Source of the DNA: Spirochaetia bacterium
GTDB taxonomy: Bacteria > Spirochaetota > Spirochaetia > PWKH01
Assembly (NCBI GenBank): GCA_021736545.1
Contig: JAIPFS010000004.1
Coordinates: 1-20,558, forward strand
DNA: 20,558 nt
Direction: 5' to 3'
Shown here piece after piece: positions 7,381 through 14,786 of this stretch (positions are counted from its first letter, which is position 1; each line of letters starts with the position of its first letter). The notes below the pieces were generated by a model. That model did no database searches and was not told where the DNA came from. It saw only the letters and a list, made by a program, of their open reading frames with translations. Both the position numbers and the translations under genes were made by a program.

Positions 7381-8649
7381 TTACATGTTCTTTATTCTGG
7401 AAAGATCTCCGTCTCTAGCAGCTTCAAGGATTGGTCGCATAAACTCTTCAATAAGTTTAGGCTCTAATGGAATCGGCATATTCTGGAGTTTCATTTTAAG
7501 TTGCGGATTCTTTGCAGCGTTAAGAGCTTTTTCAATATGTGCTTGTGTAAATCCTTTGACTTCACTTAACTTAATAGGGAAGTCAATTTTTTTCGATAGA
7601 GACAGCATTGCTTCTGCAACTGCTATACCTAAATCCCTACCACTTAAAGAATCCAGATCAGCATCAGTTAAACCGGCATCTTTGTAAATTTCTCCTACCA
7701 TTTTCAAAGGTTTTTCAACCGCTGGTGCAAAGAATACAGTGTAATACGGATTCATCATAGCACATGCCCGTCCATGGGAAAGTATATCTACCAGTGAGAA
7801 ACTAGTTAAATGACCGCCGTTAGTACCTCCCAGCATAATAGAGTAGGCGCCGAGGTCAGTTGCTATGCATAGTGCATCCCTTGCTTTCTCATCATGAGGA
7901 TCCTGAATCACTTTTTCAAGATTTTCCACAACTAAAGTTATTCCTGTTTTTGCCACTTCTTCTATAAGCTTGTATTTTGACGCATTCACTGATCCGTATA
8001 GTACTTCAAGGTTATGGGCTATTCCGTCTAAAGCTCCATCCATTGTTAACCCTTTTGGAGCATTGTATGTCAAGGAAAAATCAAACACTGGTAGAGAAGG
8101 AACAATAGCCTCATCCACAACAAGTTTCTTTTGACCCGTTTTCACATTTGTTATGTTAGAATACTTTGTTAGGTGAGCCCCTGAACTAGCTACTGTTTGA
8201 ATAGCTATATGAGGACTTAGTTCAACTTCTTTTTCATTTTTTATCTTTGTAACATTTCCAGTTCCAAAGTAATCCTCAATTTCTCCGCCTAAAGTTCTGA
8301 GAACTTCGGCTGATTTGAGAGCGTCAATTGTACTCCCTCCGCCAAAACTAATGATTACATCAGCAGCGCTTTTTTTTAATGCGTCAGTAATACGGTACAA
8401 ATCTTCTAGCGGAGCGTTAGGTTTCGGTCCAGATTCCTCACCTGTAAGGACAACGCCTGCTTCTTTGAGTTCCTGCTTAATAATTTGAATATACTTATCA
8501 CTTCCAGGAAAAGTATCAAATAAAAAGAATGCTTTCTTCCCAACATTGCCTGCCAAAGATCCTACCTGTTTAAGGGCGCCTTTCCCATATGTATAGCGGT
8601 TTCCTTTAAAACTATGAAGCAATTCTTGTGCTTTCTCAATATTATTCAT
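7381..8649 (-). CDS. Iron-containing (group III) alcohol dehydrogenase
   Basis: This 422-residue cytoplasmic oxidoreductase has the nucleotide-binding motif SFGGGSTID (101-109) and the full metal ligand set of group III alcohol dehydrogenases: Asp208 and His212 (LDGIAHN), His280 (NGGHLTSF) and His292 (LSHGRA). The family interconverts alcohols or hydroxy acids and aldehydes with NAD(P)H. The start at 8649 is used because GGAGG lies five bases upstream; an in-frame ATG at 8661 overlaps that ribosome site and would destroy its role. It lies downstream of the regulator-DapA-RraA genes on the same strand but behind a terminator, so it may be expressed by read-through or from its own promoter in the 125-base gap. 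A likely task is reducing an aldehyde released by one of the neighbouring lyases; this is inference. Confidence 0.88.
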   Translation of the reverse strand: MNNIEKAQELLHSFKGNRYTYGKGALKQVGSLAGNVGKKAFFLFDTFPGSDKYIQIIKQELKEAGVVLTGEESGPKPNAPLEDLYRITDALKKSAADVIISFGGGSTIDALKSAEVLRTLGGEIEDYFGTGNVTKIKNEKEVELSPHIAIQTVASSGAHLTKYSNITNVKTGQKKLVVDEAIVPSLPVFDFSLTYNAPKGLTMDGALDGIAHNLEVLYGSVNASKYKLIEEVAKTGITLVVENLEKVIQDPHDEKARDALCIATDLGAYSIMLGGTNGGHLTSFSLVDILSHGRACAMMNPYYTVFFAPAVEKPLKMVGEIYKDAGLTDADLDSLSGRDLGIAVAEAMLSLSKKIDFPIKLSEVKGFTQAHIEKALNAAKNPQLKMKLQNMPIPLEPKLIEEFMRPILEAARDGDLSRIKNM

Positions 8650-8722
8650 AAATACCTCCATATGAATTTTTTTCAGAAGAGTAAAATTTAGTTTAATCAG
8701 CTGAAATAAATTTTGAAATAGT

Positions 8723-8762
8723 AAAAAATTTGAGGATATACTTTTAGTAAAGTGTATCCTCA
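8723..8762 (-). terminator. Terminator after the RraA-family gene
   Basis: TGAGGATATACTTT (8731-8744) pairs with AAAGTGTATCCTCA (8749-8762) with a single G-T type mismatch and a four-base loop. On the minus strand the stem is followed by AAATTTTTTAC (8720-8730). This is a convincing intrinsic terminator 12 bases beyond the RraA stop, inside the minus-strand gene row. Confidence 0.8.
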
Positions 8763-8774
8763 GATAACAAAACC

Positions 8775-9497
8775 CTATTTTTTCCCCGGGGACGACCTGA
8801 GCTTGATCATTTCAGCTCTCCATCGTCTTAATTGCTCGACCGTTACTTTTCCATCAGCAATACGCTTACATCCATCAAGAATAGGCCTTTCCGCTTGTTG
8901 TGTAAGTATGCAGGCATCAGCAAGCTCATGAGAAATTTCGTGTGGAATCAATACAACTCCATGCTTATCAGCATGGATTAAGTCACCTGGATGAACCGTC
9001 AATCCACCAAAATGTACGGGAACTCCAACCTGTTCTACATGTATATATCCATGGGATACTAGCACACAGGATGCGAAATACGAAAAACCGATACTATGTA
9101 CTTCGTCAAGATCACGTACCCCTCCATTTGTGATAACTGAGGAGCATCCAAGACTTTTATGGGTATTCGCTTGAACTTCCCCCCAGAAAGATCCGACAGG
9201 TGTTTCATCAAGATCTTGAATAACCGAAATTGTTGGATTAGGACTGTCAATAATGTGCTGATAATAATCAAATAATTGCTTTTTTTGCTGAGAGTTCGGA
9301 GGGTATTCAGCAGAAATTTTTGCAGTGCCGGCGTACCCGACAACCGGTTTATTATCCGGAAATAATGATTTTATTTTAGGGCTCATAAATCCTTCTGTTC
9401 TGCTGCGTAAATTAAATCTTTCAATAGCATTACATACCGTAGGGGTATCAAATTCTTTTAACTCTTCAATTTGAGCTTTTGTTAAAATATCAATCAT
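8775..9497 (-). CDS. RraA-family protein (HMG/CHA aldolase or oxaloacetate decarboxylase-like)
   Basis: The 240-residue protein resembles the RraA superfamily, with FDTPTVCNAIER at the N terminus (16-27), a GGVRDLDE motif (125-132) whose Arg128 and Asp129 correspond to substrate- and metal-binding positions, and HPGDLIHADKHGVVLIP (169-185), the usual 'pGDlvxaDxdGVvviP' strand-turn. In the wider family, catalytic members cleave 4-hydroxy-4-methyl-2-oxoglutarate or 4-carboxy-4-hydroxy-2-oxoadipate, or decarboxylate oxaloacetate; others bind RNase E. The context of catabolic lyases and dehydrogenases favours an enzyme. Its ATG overlaps the TGA of the DapA-family gene (ATGA at 9494-9497) and it has no clear ribosome site of its own, which points to translational coupling. 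The length is slightly above the minimal RraA (about 160) and fits catabolic members. Confidence 0.85.
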   Translation of the reverse strand: MIDILTKAQIEELKEFDTPTVCNAIERFNLRSRTEGFMSPKIKSLFPDNKPVVGYAGTAKISAEYPPNSQQKKQLFDYYQHIIDSPNPTISVIQDLDETPVGSFWGEVQANTHKSLGCSSVITNGGVRDLDEVHSIGFSYFASCVLVSHGYIHVEQVGVPVHFGGLTVHPGDLIHADKHGVVLIPHEISHELADACILTQQAERPILDGCKRIADGKVTVEQLRRWRAEMIKLRSSPGKK

Positions 9498-10381
9498 AAT
9501 ACACCAGTTTCTTTAAGTACCTTTTTTAACTGTACTTTTTCCTCATCTGACATGGTTCCGATGGGACCGTAACTTGGTCCAGCCTCAATACCTAGTAGTT
9601 CAAGGCTCTCTTTCAGAACAGTTGGGAAAGAACCAAGACTAAAAGCCATTCGGATTGGAGCAACTTTAAATTGTGCTTCTAAGGATCCCTTAATATCTCC
9701 TGAAACGTATTTATCATAAATATCAGAAACGACACGAGGAGCAATATTGGCACAAGCAGCAATAGAACCAGTCCCTCCATAACAGAGTGCAGCATGGATC
9801 AATGTGTCTCTTCCTGCAAGTACACAGAAATTTTTATTCTTTGTTTTTCTTATATATTCTGACGTAAGGGTAAGATCCCCGGATGAGTCCTTAACACCAA
9901 CAATATTTTCTATATCTGCTAAACGAGCAACAGTATCCGAAGTGAGGGTCACACCAGTTTTGGGTACATTATTATACAGTAAAATAGGTATATCTGTTTC
10001 TTTTGCTATGTTTTTGTAATGTTCTTGCAGTTCCTGCTGAGAAGGGCTGATAAACATAGGGGTTAGAATTGATACGGCATCTACTTTGCATTCTTGAGCA
10101 ATCTGAGTTATTTTGATTGTTTCTTTAGTTGTAATACCATTTGTACCCGCATAAATAGGGACTCTTCCTTTTGCTTGATCTAAAGATATTTCCATGATTT
10201 CCTTTTTTTCTTCATAAGAAAGTCCGTAAAATTCTCCTGAAGTACCCACTACAAACAGTCCATGTACACCTCCTTCAATAAGAAAATCTATCAATTTCCT
10301 TAATGCTTTTTCATTTACTTTGTAGTCCTTTGTTAGGGGGGTTACCATTGCAGGAATAATGCCTCTTGGTTTAAATTCCAT
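9494..10381 (-). CDS. DapA/NanA-family Schiff-base lyase or dehydratase
   Basis: The 295-residue protein has all hallmarks of the dihydrodipicolinate synthase/N-acetylneuraminate lyase superfamily: GTSGE (46-50), the active-site Tyr136 in LLYNNVPKTG, and the Schiff-base Lys164 in VGVKDSSGD. It is a class I aldolase-type enzyme acting on pyruvate-based 2-keto acids in the cytoplasm. A housekeeping lysine-biosynthesis role is unlikely because it sits behind a FadR-type regulator and is coupled to an RraA-type gene. Sugar-acid enzymes such as 5-dehydro-4-deoxyglucarate dehydratase or 2-keto-3-deoxy acid aldolases belong to the same superfamily and fit better. An AAGGAG site lies seven bases upstream of the ATG. 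The specific substrate cannot be called from sequence. Confidence 0.88.
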   Translation of the reverse strand: MEFKPRGIIPAMVTPLTKDYKVNEKALRKLIDFLIEGGVHGLFVVGTSGEFYGLSYEEKKEIMEISLDQAKGRVPIYAGTNGITTKETIKITQIAQECKVDAVSILTPMFISPSQQELQEHYKNIAKETDIPILLYNNVPKTGVTLTSDTVARLADIENIVGVKDSSGDLTLTSEYIRKTKNKNFCVLAGRDTLIHAALCYGGTGSIAACANIAPRVVSDIYDKYVSGDIKGSLEAQFKVAPIRMAFSLGSFPTVLKESLELLGIEAGPSYGPIGTMSDEEKVQLKKVLKETGVL

Positions 10382-10550
10382 AATTGACTCCTTCTTAAAA
10401 ATTTCTATATATTGTTCAAAAATAAATAAACTGTTTTAGCTAAAAATTAATCATCACATATTGAAAACCGTTCTTAAGAAACTCACCAATACCCTCAAAA
10501 ATGGGAATTTCATTAACATTCGCGCTTTTTTTCTTCCCCTTAAATAAGTT

Positions 10551-11180
10551 CTAAGAATACAGCATGTTTATTATATGCTGATAAGTCAGCTGTAAGTGTT
10601 TACGCATACTTTGTTCACTCTTTTCTGCATCTTCCGACAAAATTGCTTCCATTATTTCTAGATGATATTTTTTTGAGTCCTTTTCAGTTAAAATACTCTT
10701 ACTCGAAATATTTGATGTCAAAGCTGCTAGATAACTCAACTTTTTGTAAATACCACTTAACAATGAATTATTTGCTGCTTTAATGATCTCTTTATGAAGA
10801 ATTCTTCCAATACTGACTCCTCTCTTTTTATCATCTTCAATCGATAATAAAAGTAATTCTTTATATAGCTGTTTTATATTTCTAATATGCTCGCTATTGG
10901 TATTCATACTTGCAATTCGAGCCGCCATACCTTCTACAGCTTCACGCGTTTGAAAAATCTCAAAAATGTAACTACTGTCAAGTTTCTTAACTAAAAACCC
11001 CCTTGAAGGCTGCTGCTCTACGATTCCATCTACTACAAGGCTCCAAAGAATTTCTCGAATAGGAGACCTGCTGATATTATATATTTCACATAATTCCCGT
11101 TCTATGAGAGATTGCCCCTGATGATACTCCTCATCTAATATTTTTTTTCTTATATCTTGAAGAATTTCGGTTTTATTCAT
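10551..11180 (-). CDS. GntR/FadR-subfamily transcriptional regulator (paralogue 2)
   Basis: The 209-residue regulator has a winged helix with recognition helix SRSPIREILWSLVVDG (37-52), which differs from paralogue 1 only at conservative positions, and an FCD domain with QTREAVEGMAARIA (77-90). The FCD histidines are kept, while the Asp expected four residues before the first one is replaced by Gly, as in paralogue 1. It heads the minus-strand row followed by the DapA- and RraA-family genes, 169 bases further on. Its promoter lies inside the GTATAC palindrome at 11222-11254, so it probably represses itself and the divergent LarA-like gene. No close ribosome site is visible; AAGGG occurs about 15 bases upstream, so translation may be weak. 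Confidence 0.9.
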   Translation of the reverse strand: MNKTEILQDIRKKILDEEYHQGQSLIERELCEIYNISRSPIREILWSLVVDGIVEQQPSRGFLVKKLDSSYIFEIFQTREAVEGMAARIASMNTNSEHIRNIKQLYKELLLLSIEDDKKRGVSIGRILHKEIIKAANNSLLSGIYKKLSYLAALTSNISSKSILTEKDSKKYHLEIMEAILSEDAEKSEQSMRKHLQLTYQHIINMLYS

Positions 11181-11219
11181 TTAAAAGAAGTATTACCCTT
11201 AAAAAAAGAAAATTTTTAC

Positions 11220-11256
11220 TAGACAAATTGTATACCAAGAGTATACAATTTGTCAA
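11220..11256. promoter_or_regulatory. Face-to-face divergent promoters built on one GTATAC palindrome
   Basis: GACAAATTGTATAC (11222-11235) and GTATACAATTTGTC (11241-11254) are a perfect 14-bp inverted repeat with a five-base centre. On the minus strand it contains TTGACA (11251-11256) and TATACA (11229-11234) 16 bases apart. On the plus strand it contains TAGACA (11220-11225) and TATACA (11242-11247), also 16 apart. The two promoters therefore overlap completely and point outward to regulator 2 and the LarA-like gene. The GTATAC cores begin 11 bases apart, one helical turn. Confidence 0.75.
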
Positions 11257-11281
11257 ATTCTTTTTTTACAGGAGGTTTCAT

Positions 11282-12550
11282 GTGAATGGTGTATTAAAAA
11301 TATTACAAAATATTCCAATACCGCGAATGTATAAAGTTCGCTATCATATTGAATCATCGAAACTCGAAAACATTTCTCTTACTCTTAAATCTGAACTATG
11401 GTCTTCAAATGTATTGAACAGGCTGAAAATGGGACAAAAAATTGCTGTTACCGTAGGAAGCAGAGGAATATCCAATCAGACTTTTGTAGTTAAAACACTT
11501 GTTGATGAGATAAAGAAAACAGGTGCAGATCCATTTATTATACCAGCCATGGGAAGCCATGCTGGAGCAAATGCAGAAAGCCAGAAGTTTATGCTGGAAG
11601 GCTTGGGGTTTACTGAAGAATATATGGGGGTTCCCATACGGTCTTCCATGGAAGTTGTTCAAGTAGGTACCACTAAATCCGGAATGCCGGTGTTTATTGA
11701 TAAAATGGCGTATGAGGCTGACGGGGTTGTGCTGGTTAACAGAATTAAAGCACATACGGCTTTTCACGGTGAGGTAGAAAGCGGTTTAGTGAAAATGGCT
11801 GTAATTGGTCTAGGTAAGCAGAAAGGTGCTGAGATCTGTCATGAACTAGGATTTGCAACTATGTCAGAACGTATAGCTGAAATAGCACATATTTCATTAA
11901 AAGAAGCACCCGTACTGTTTGGAGTAGCTTTGCTGGAAAATGCTGAACATGAAACTAGTGAAATACATGTGATTGCCCAAGAGAAAATTGAAGAGAAAGA
12001 GCCTGTTTTATTAAAAAAAGCTAAGGACCTTATGGCGCGTGTACCATTTAAGGCTCTGGAGGTTCTTGTCTTAGATCAAATTGGTAAGGATATAAGTGGT
12101 TCGGGACTCGATCCGAATGTAGTTGGAAGATATCATACGGGTTACGGCAGCGGAGGCCCTAATGTGGTTCGTATGTGCGTGCTTGATATTACTGATGTCT
12201 CCCATGGTAACGGTAATGGTCTTGGTATAGTCGACTTTACAACTCAACGGGCTTACAATAAATTCAATTTGGCGGAAACGTATCCAAACTCTCTAACCTC
12301 AAATGTACCTGTTAGTGTTAAAATTCCAATGGTTTTACCGAATGATAAAACAGCAATTCAAGCTTCAATAAAAACGTGTCTGCTTTGGGATAAAACACAA
12401 GCTCGTTTAGTAAGGATTAAGGATACATTGTCGTTAAATGAATTTGAAATCTCTGAGAATTTGCTAAGGGAAGTGAAGAAAAATCCTCAATTGGAAATAA
12501 TTGAAGGACCCTATGAGCTCCATTTCGATGAAAATGGGAATTTATTATAA
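11282..12550 (+). CDS. LarA-like (DUF2088) lactate-racemase-domain protein
   Basis: The 422-residue protein belongs to the wide LarA/DUF2088 family. It shows PAMGSHAG with His93 (LarA has a GTHR-type motif there), then VNRIKAHTAFHGEVESGLVK with His158, His162 and Lys171, a pattern like the histidines and the lysine that bind the nickel-pincer cofactor in lactate racemase. A glycine-rich segment GNGNGLGIVDF lies near the C-terminal third. Known members epimerise 2-hydroxy acids and sugar acids; many are uncharacterised. The start is the GTG at 11282, six bases after GGAGG. The ATG at 11280 is out of frame and immediately followed by TGA, and the preceding frame has no ribosome site. The gene is driven by the palindromic promoter shared with regulator 2. 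No cofactor synthesis genes (larB, larC, larE) are in the window. Confidence 0.8.
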   Translation: MNGVLKILQNIPIPRMYKVRYHIESSKLENISLTLKSELWSSNVLNRLKMGQKIAVTVGSRGISNQTFVVKTLVDEIKKTGADPFIIPAMGSHAGANAESQKFMLEGLGFTEEYMGVPIRSSMEVVQVGTTKSGMPVFIDKMAYEADGVVLVNRIKAHTAFHGEVESGLVKMAVIGLGKQKGAEICHELGFATMSERIAEIAHISLKEAPVLFGVALLENAEHETSEIHVIAQEKIEEKEPVLLKKAKDLMARVPFKALEVLVLDQIGKDISGSGLDPNVVGRYHTGYGSGGPNVVRMCVLDITDVSHGNGNGLGIVDFTTQRAYNKFNLAETYPNSLTSNVPVSVKIPMVLPNDKTAIQASIKTCLLWDKTQARLVRIKDTLSLNEFEISENLLREVKKNPQLEIIEGPYELHFDENGNLL

Positions 12551-12650
12551 TCAACCGTCAACAAAATCAAAAAATGAACGTAAAGGTAGTTTTGCTCTTA
12601 TTGATTTTCATGAAGATAATAAGTGCAATGAGTTAAATAAATTGAATTAG
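12534..12650 (+). CDS. Possible small ORF of 38 residues overlapping the LarA-like gene end
   Basis: An ATG at 12534 opens a 38-codon frame ending in TAG at 12648-12650. It overlaps the last 17 bases of the LarA-like gene in another frame. The product is hydrophilic and has a segment GSFALIDFHEDNK, but it matches nothing I recognise and there is no ribosome site in front. It could be a remnant of a decayed gene or chance. Confidence 0.2.
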   Translation: MGIYYNQPSTKSKNERKGSFALIDFHEDNKCNELNKLN

Positions 12651-12807
12651 GCGCTCATAGTTGGTAGTTAAGAGTTTGTTATGGAAAAAACAAAGAGAGG
12701 ATTTTTCAATAATATTAGATGAAGCCTGCAGAAAGGTTTTTGATATCTCCAAGATTTGATGTATGGTATTATGCAAAAAATAATAAGTGAATTCGAAAAA
12801 AATTTCC
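12551..12807. other. Intergenic region upstream of the transporter, possible gene remnants
   Basis: Apart from the doubtful small ORF at its start, this stretch has no intact gene. Short coding-like runs in different frames (for example LDEACRKVFDISKI around 12715-12760) are broken by stops, which could mean an old decayed gene. No terminator of the LarA-like gene is obvious. Confidence 0.3.
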
Positions 12808-12836
12808 TTGACAGCGTGCTATGAGTGACCTATACT
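12808..12836 (+). promoter_or_regulatory. Strong sigma-70-type promoter of the transporter operon
   Basis: TTGACA (12808-12813) and TATACT (12831-12836) are separated by exactly 17 bases, the optimum. Transcription would start near 12843, at the left edge of the GTATAC operator, which suggests repression by blocking initiation or clearance. Confidence 0.8.
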
Positions 12837-12843
12837 CTTATTA

Positions 12844-12878
12844 AATGGTATACCAAAAACGTACAAGTGTATACCATT
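12844..12878. promoter_or_regulatory. Operator-like inverted repeat with two GTATAC cores at the transporter start site
   Basis: AATGGTATAC (12844-12853) and GTATACCATT (12869-12878) are perfect inverted 10-mers. The GTATAC cores begin at 12848 and 12869, 21 bases apart, the same spacing as the site at 6097. Placement just after the promoter suggests repression by one of the FadR-type regulators. Confidence 0.75.
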
Positions 12879-12908
12879 GATAATAATTTTTTCAAAGGAG
12901 GACTTTTT

Positions 12909-14018
12909 ATGAGAACCGGAAAAATTCTGCTTTTAGCTGCATTATTAATGCTTGCAGCAGGGCTTGCATTTGGTGAGGGTGCTCAAGAAACAAAAGAATG
13001 GCCATCAAGATCAATTGAAATAGTAGTCGGCTGGTCGGCTGGTGGTACGTCAGATACGACCTGTCGTGCACTTGCAGGTCCGATGAGCGACTATTTAGGT
13101 GAAGAAGTTACTGTAACCAATATGGGCGGAGCCAATGGTGGTATTGCTTATCAGACAGTTGCTGATTCAGATGCTAACGGATATCGCCTTTTTGGAGGTG
13201 CTCAGGTTCAGGCTACGTATCCTATAACAAAACAGGCTGAAATAGGCTGGGAAGCAATGTATCCATTCCCGGCAGGTATGGGAGCCACAACTATTTATGT
13301 GAGAACTGATTCAGGCTATGATACTATTGAAGATCTGGTAGATGCTATAAAATCTTCAAAGAAAACAGTCAACTATGGTCATACCAGTCGCGGCGGTAAT
13401 GGTCATATCTTTGGTGAAGCATTCATTGAAGCTGCCGGAATTACGGATAAAGTAAAAGATATCCCCTACGACGGAGGAAGAGAAGCTGGAAACTATCTGA
13501 TAGCTGGTGAAGTAGAATTCATTTCTGTTTCTCTTGGTGATGTATCTGACTGGGCTGAAGAAGGCACTCTTGAACCTCTACTGAACCTCTATAAGGAAGA
13601 CTTTGAATGGAGAGGTGTTACTTTCCCGTCAGTTGCAAATTACTACCCAAATCTTGTTCCTTATACTTCAATCAACCCGTACTGGGGCTTTGCAGTTGAT
13701 CGTGAAACACCAGAAGATGTTGTCATTAAACTTGCTGAAGCATTTGAATATGCTGTGAAGCAGGATTCATTTAAGGATGCTCTTGAAGCTCGAGGTATCA
13801 TTGTTGCCCCACAGATGGGCGAGACTGCAGATGAGTCAGCTGCTATAGTTGGTGCTGGTAGAGGCTGGGCACAGTATAAATACGGTATTGTCGATACCAG
13901 TCCTGCAAAGTTTAATGTTCCAAAGCTAGCAAATTGGGAATTCCCTTACAACGAATCTTCAGAAAGTGTACAGTCTTGGCCAGAAGAGGTTGAAGAAATT
14001 TTTGAAGGAATGAAATAA
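12909..14018 (+). CDS. tctC: Tripartite tricarboxylate transporter substrate-binding protein (TctC/Bug family)
   Basis: The 369-residue protein begins with a signal peptide (basic MRTGK, hydrophobic core to about residue 20, likely cleavage near AFG/EG). It lacks a lipobox Cys, so a soluble periplasmic protein is expected. WPSRSIEIVVGWSAGGTSDT (31-50) and NMGGANGGIA (71-80) correspond to the two ligand-contact loops of Bug proteins, which clamp a carboxylate through water-bridged contacts. It delivers the ligand to TctA/TctB for sodium- or proton-driven uptake in this family. The start at 12909 follows AGGAGG by seven bases; an upstream in-frame ATG at 12825 lies before the predicted transcription start and is rejected. 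The ligand is not predictable. A stable hairpin follows the gene before tctB. Confidence 0.9.
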   Translation: MRTGKILLLAALLMLAAGLAFGEGAQETKEWPSRSIEIVVGWSAGGTSDTTCRALAGPMSDYLGEEVTVTNMGGANGGIAYQTVADSDANGYRLFGGAQVQATYPITKQAEIGWEAMYPFPAGMGATTIYVRTDSGYDTIEDLVDAIKSSKKTVNYGHTSRGGNGHIFGEAFIEAAGITDKVKDIPYDGGREAGNYLIAGEVEFISVSLGDVSDWAEEGTLEPLLNLYKEDFEWRGVTFPSVANYYPNLVPYTSINPYWGFAVDRETPEDVVIKLAEAFEYAVKQDSFKDALEARGIIVAPQMGETADESAAIVGAGRGWAQYKYGIVDTSPAKFNVPKLANWEFPYNESSESVQSWPEEVEEIFEGMK

Positions 14019-14042
14019 ATTATCTGTAAACTTATGATCTTT

Positions 14043-14072
14043 AGGTGGGTGATAAAGATTTATCACCCACCT
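14043..14072 (+). terminator. Intra-operon hairpin between tctC and tctB
   Basis: AGGTGGGTGATAAA and TTTATCACCCACCT form a perfect 14-bp stem separated by two bases, so the loop opens a few A-U pairs. There is no long U run afterwards. Such hairpins after binding-protein genes can stabilise the upstream mRNA and reduce read-through, giving more binding protein than permease. Confidence 0.65.
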
Positions 14073-14133
14073 TTGATATGATATTGTAGAATAAGCAACG
14101 AATTAAAATACATAATTAAAGTAGTGGAATAAT

Positions 14134-14676
14134 ATGAATAAAGATAATACTGATAATAATTTGTCTGCTCTGGAAAATGAGTATACAGATGAAGAAAAAA
14201 AAGAAATCCGAAGTAAGAACTGGCCTGTCGGTGATATTATGATATCCTTGCTGTTTATTGCTTATGCTTTGTTTATGTTTATTGGAGCTCTCAATTTTAC
14301 AACAAGAGCAGGTATGGGGAGAATTACATCCCCGAAGTTTACCCCTATACTTCTTTCAATTTTAGTTTTTATCTTATGTATGGTTTTGATTATTCTTACA
14401 TTAAAGAGGTTCAAGGGATTTTCTATTTTGGGGTGGTTTAGGGATGTATTTACTGATAAACGTATGCAGAGGTCCTTTACTCTAGCAGGATTTATGACTG
14501 CTTACATTATATTTATTGGTATAATAAACTTTATTTTAATTAACTTAGTGTACTTCTTGGTAATATATTCATATTTAAAAATCGGCAATTGGGTGAAAAT
14601 AATTCTTTATAGTGTTGCTTGTACACTGATTGTTGCAGTAATAGTTCCGTATGTCTTTAATATGCCTGCCCCATAG
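14134..14676 (+). CDS. tctB: Tripartite tricarboxylate transporter small membrane subunit (TctB family)
   Basis: The 180-residue protein has a charged cytoplasmic N terminus of about 30 residues, then about four to five hydrophobic segments (roughly 34-53, 71-91, 114-132, 134-148, 153-175). The segment around TRAGMGRITSPKFTP (57-71) is the usual TctB motif between the first two helices. It forms the membrane complex with TctA and is poorly conserved in sequence. Size and position between tctC and tctA fit the family. The ribosome site (GTGGA) is weak. After its TAG stop the same frame stays open for 37 codons and ends with a TGA overlapping the tctA start; see findings. Confidence 0.85.
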   Translation: MNKDNTDNNLSALENEYTDEEKKEIRSKNWPVGDIMISLLFIAYALFMFIGALNFTTRAGMGRITSPKFTPILLSILVFILCMVLIILTLKRFKGFSILGWFRDVFTDKRMQRSFTLAGFMTAYIIFIGIINFILINLVYFLVIYSYLKIGNWVKIILYSVACTLIVAVIVPYVFNMPAP

Positions 14677-14786
14677 CATTTATTATACGAAATCTGTTTA
14701 TTGTTTTATTTTTCAGACTTGAGTGTTGCCGAATCAAAAAAAGAAATAATCGAATTTTTAACTGAAGAGACAGGAGGTAAAAATAT

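Noticed and set aside
9494..10381. Housekeeping dihydrodipicolinate synthase for lysine biosynthesis
   Set aside because: Active-site motifs are shared by the whole superfamily, and the gene is coupled to an RraA-family gene behind a FadR-type regulator, which favours catabolism.
12825..12908. 28-residue N-terminal extension of the TctC protein
   Set aside because: It would begin before the predicted transcription start and put the operator in coding sequence. The signal peptide and AGGAGG fit the ATG at 12909.
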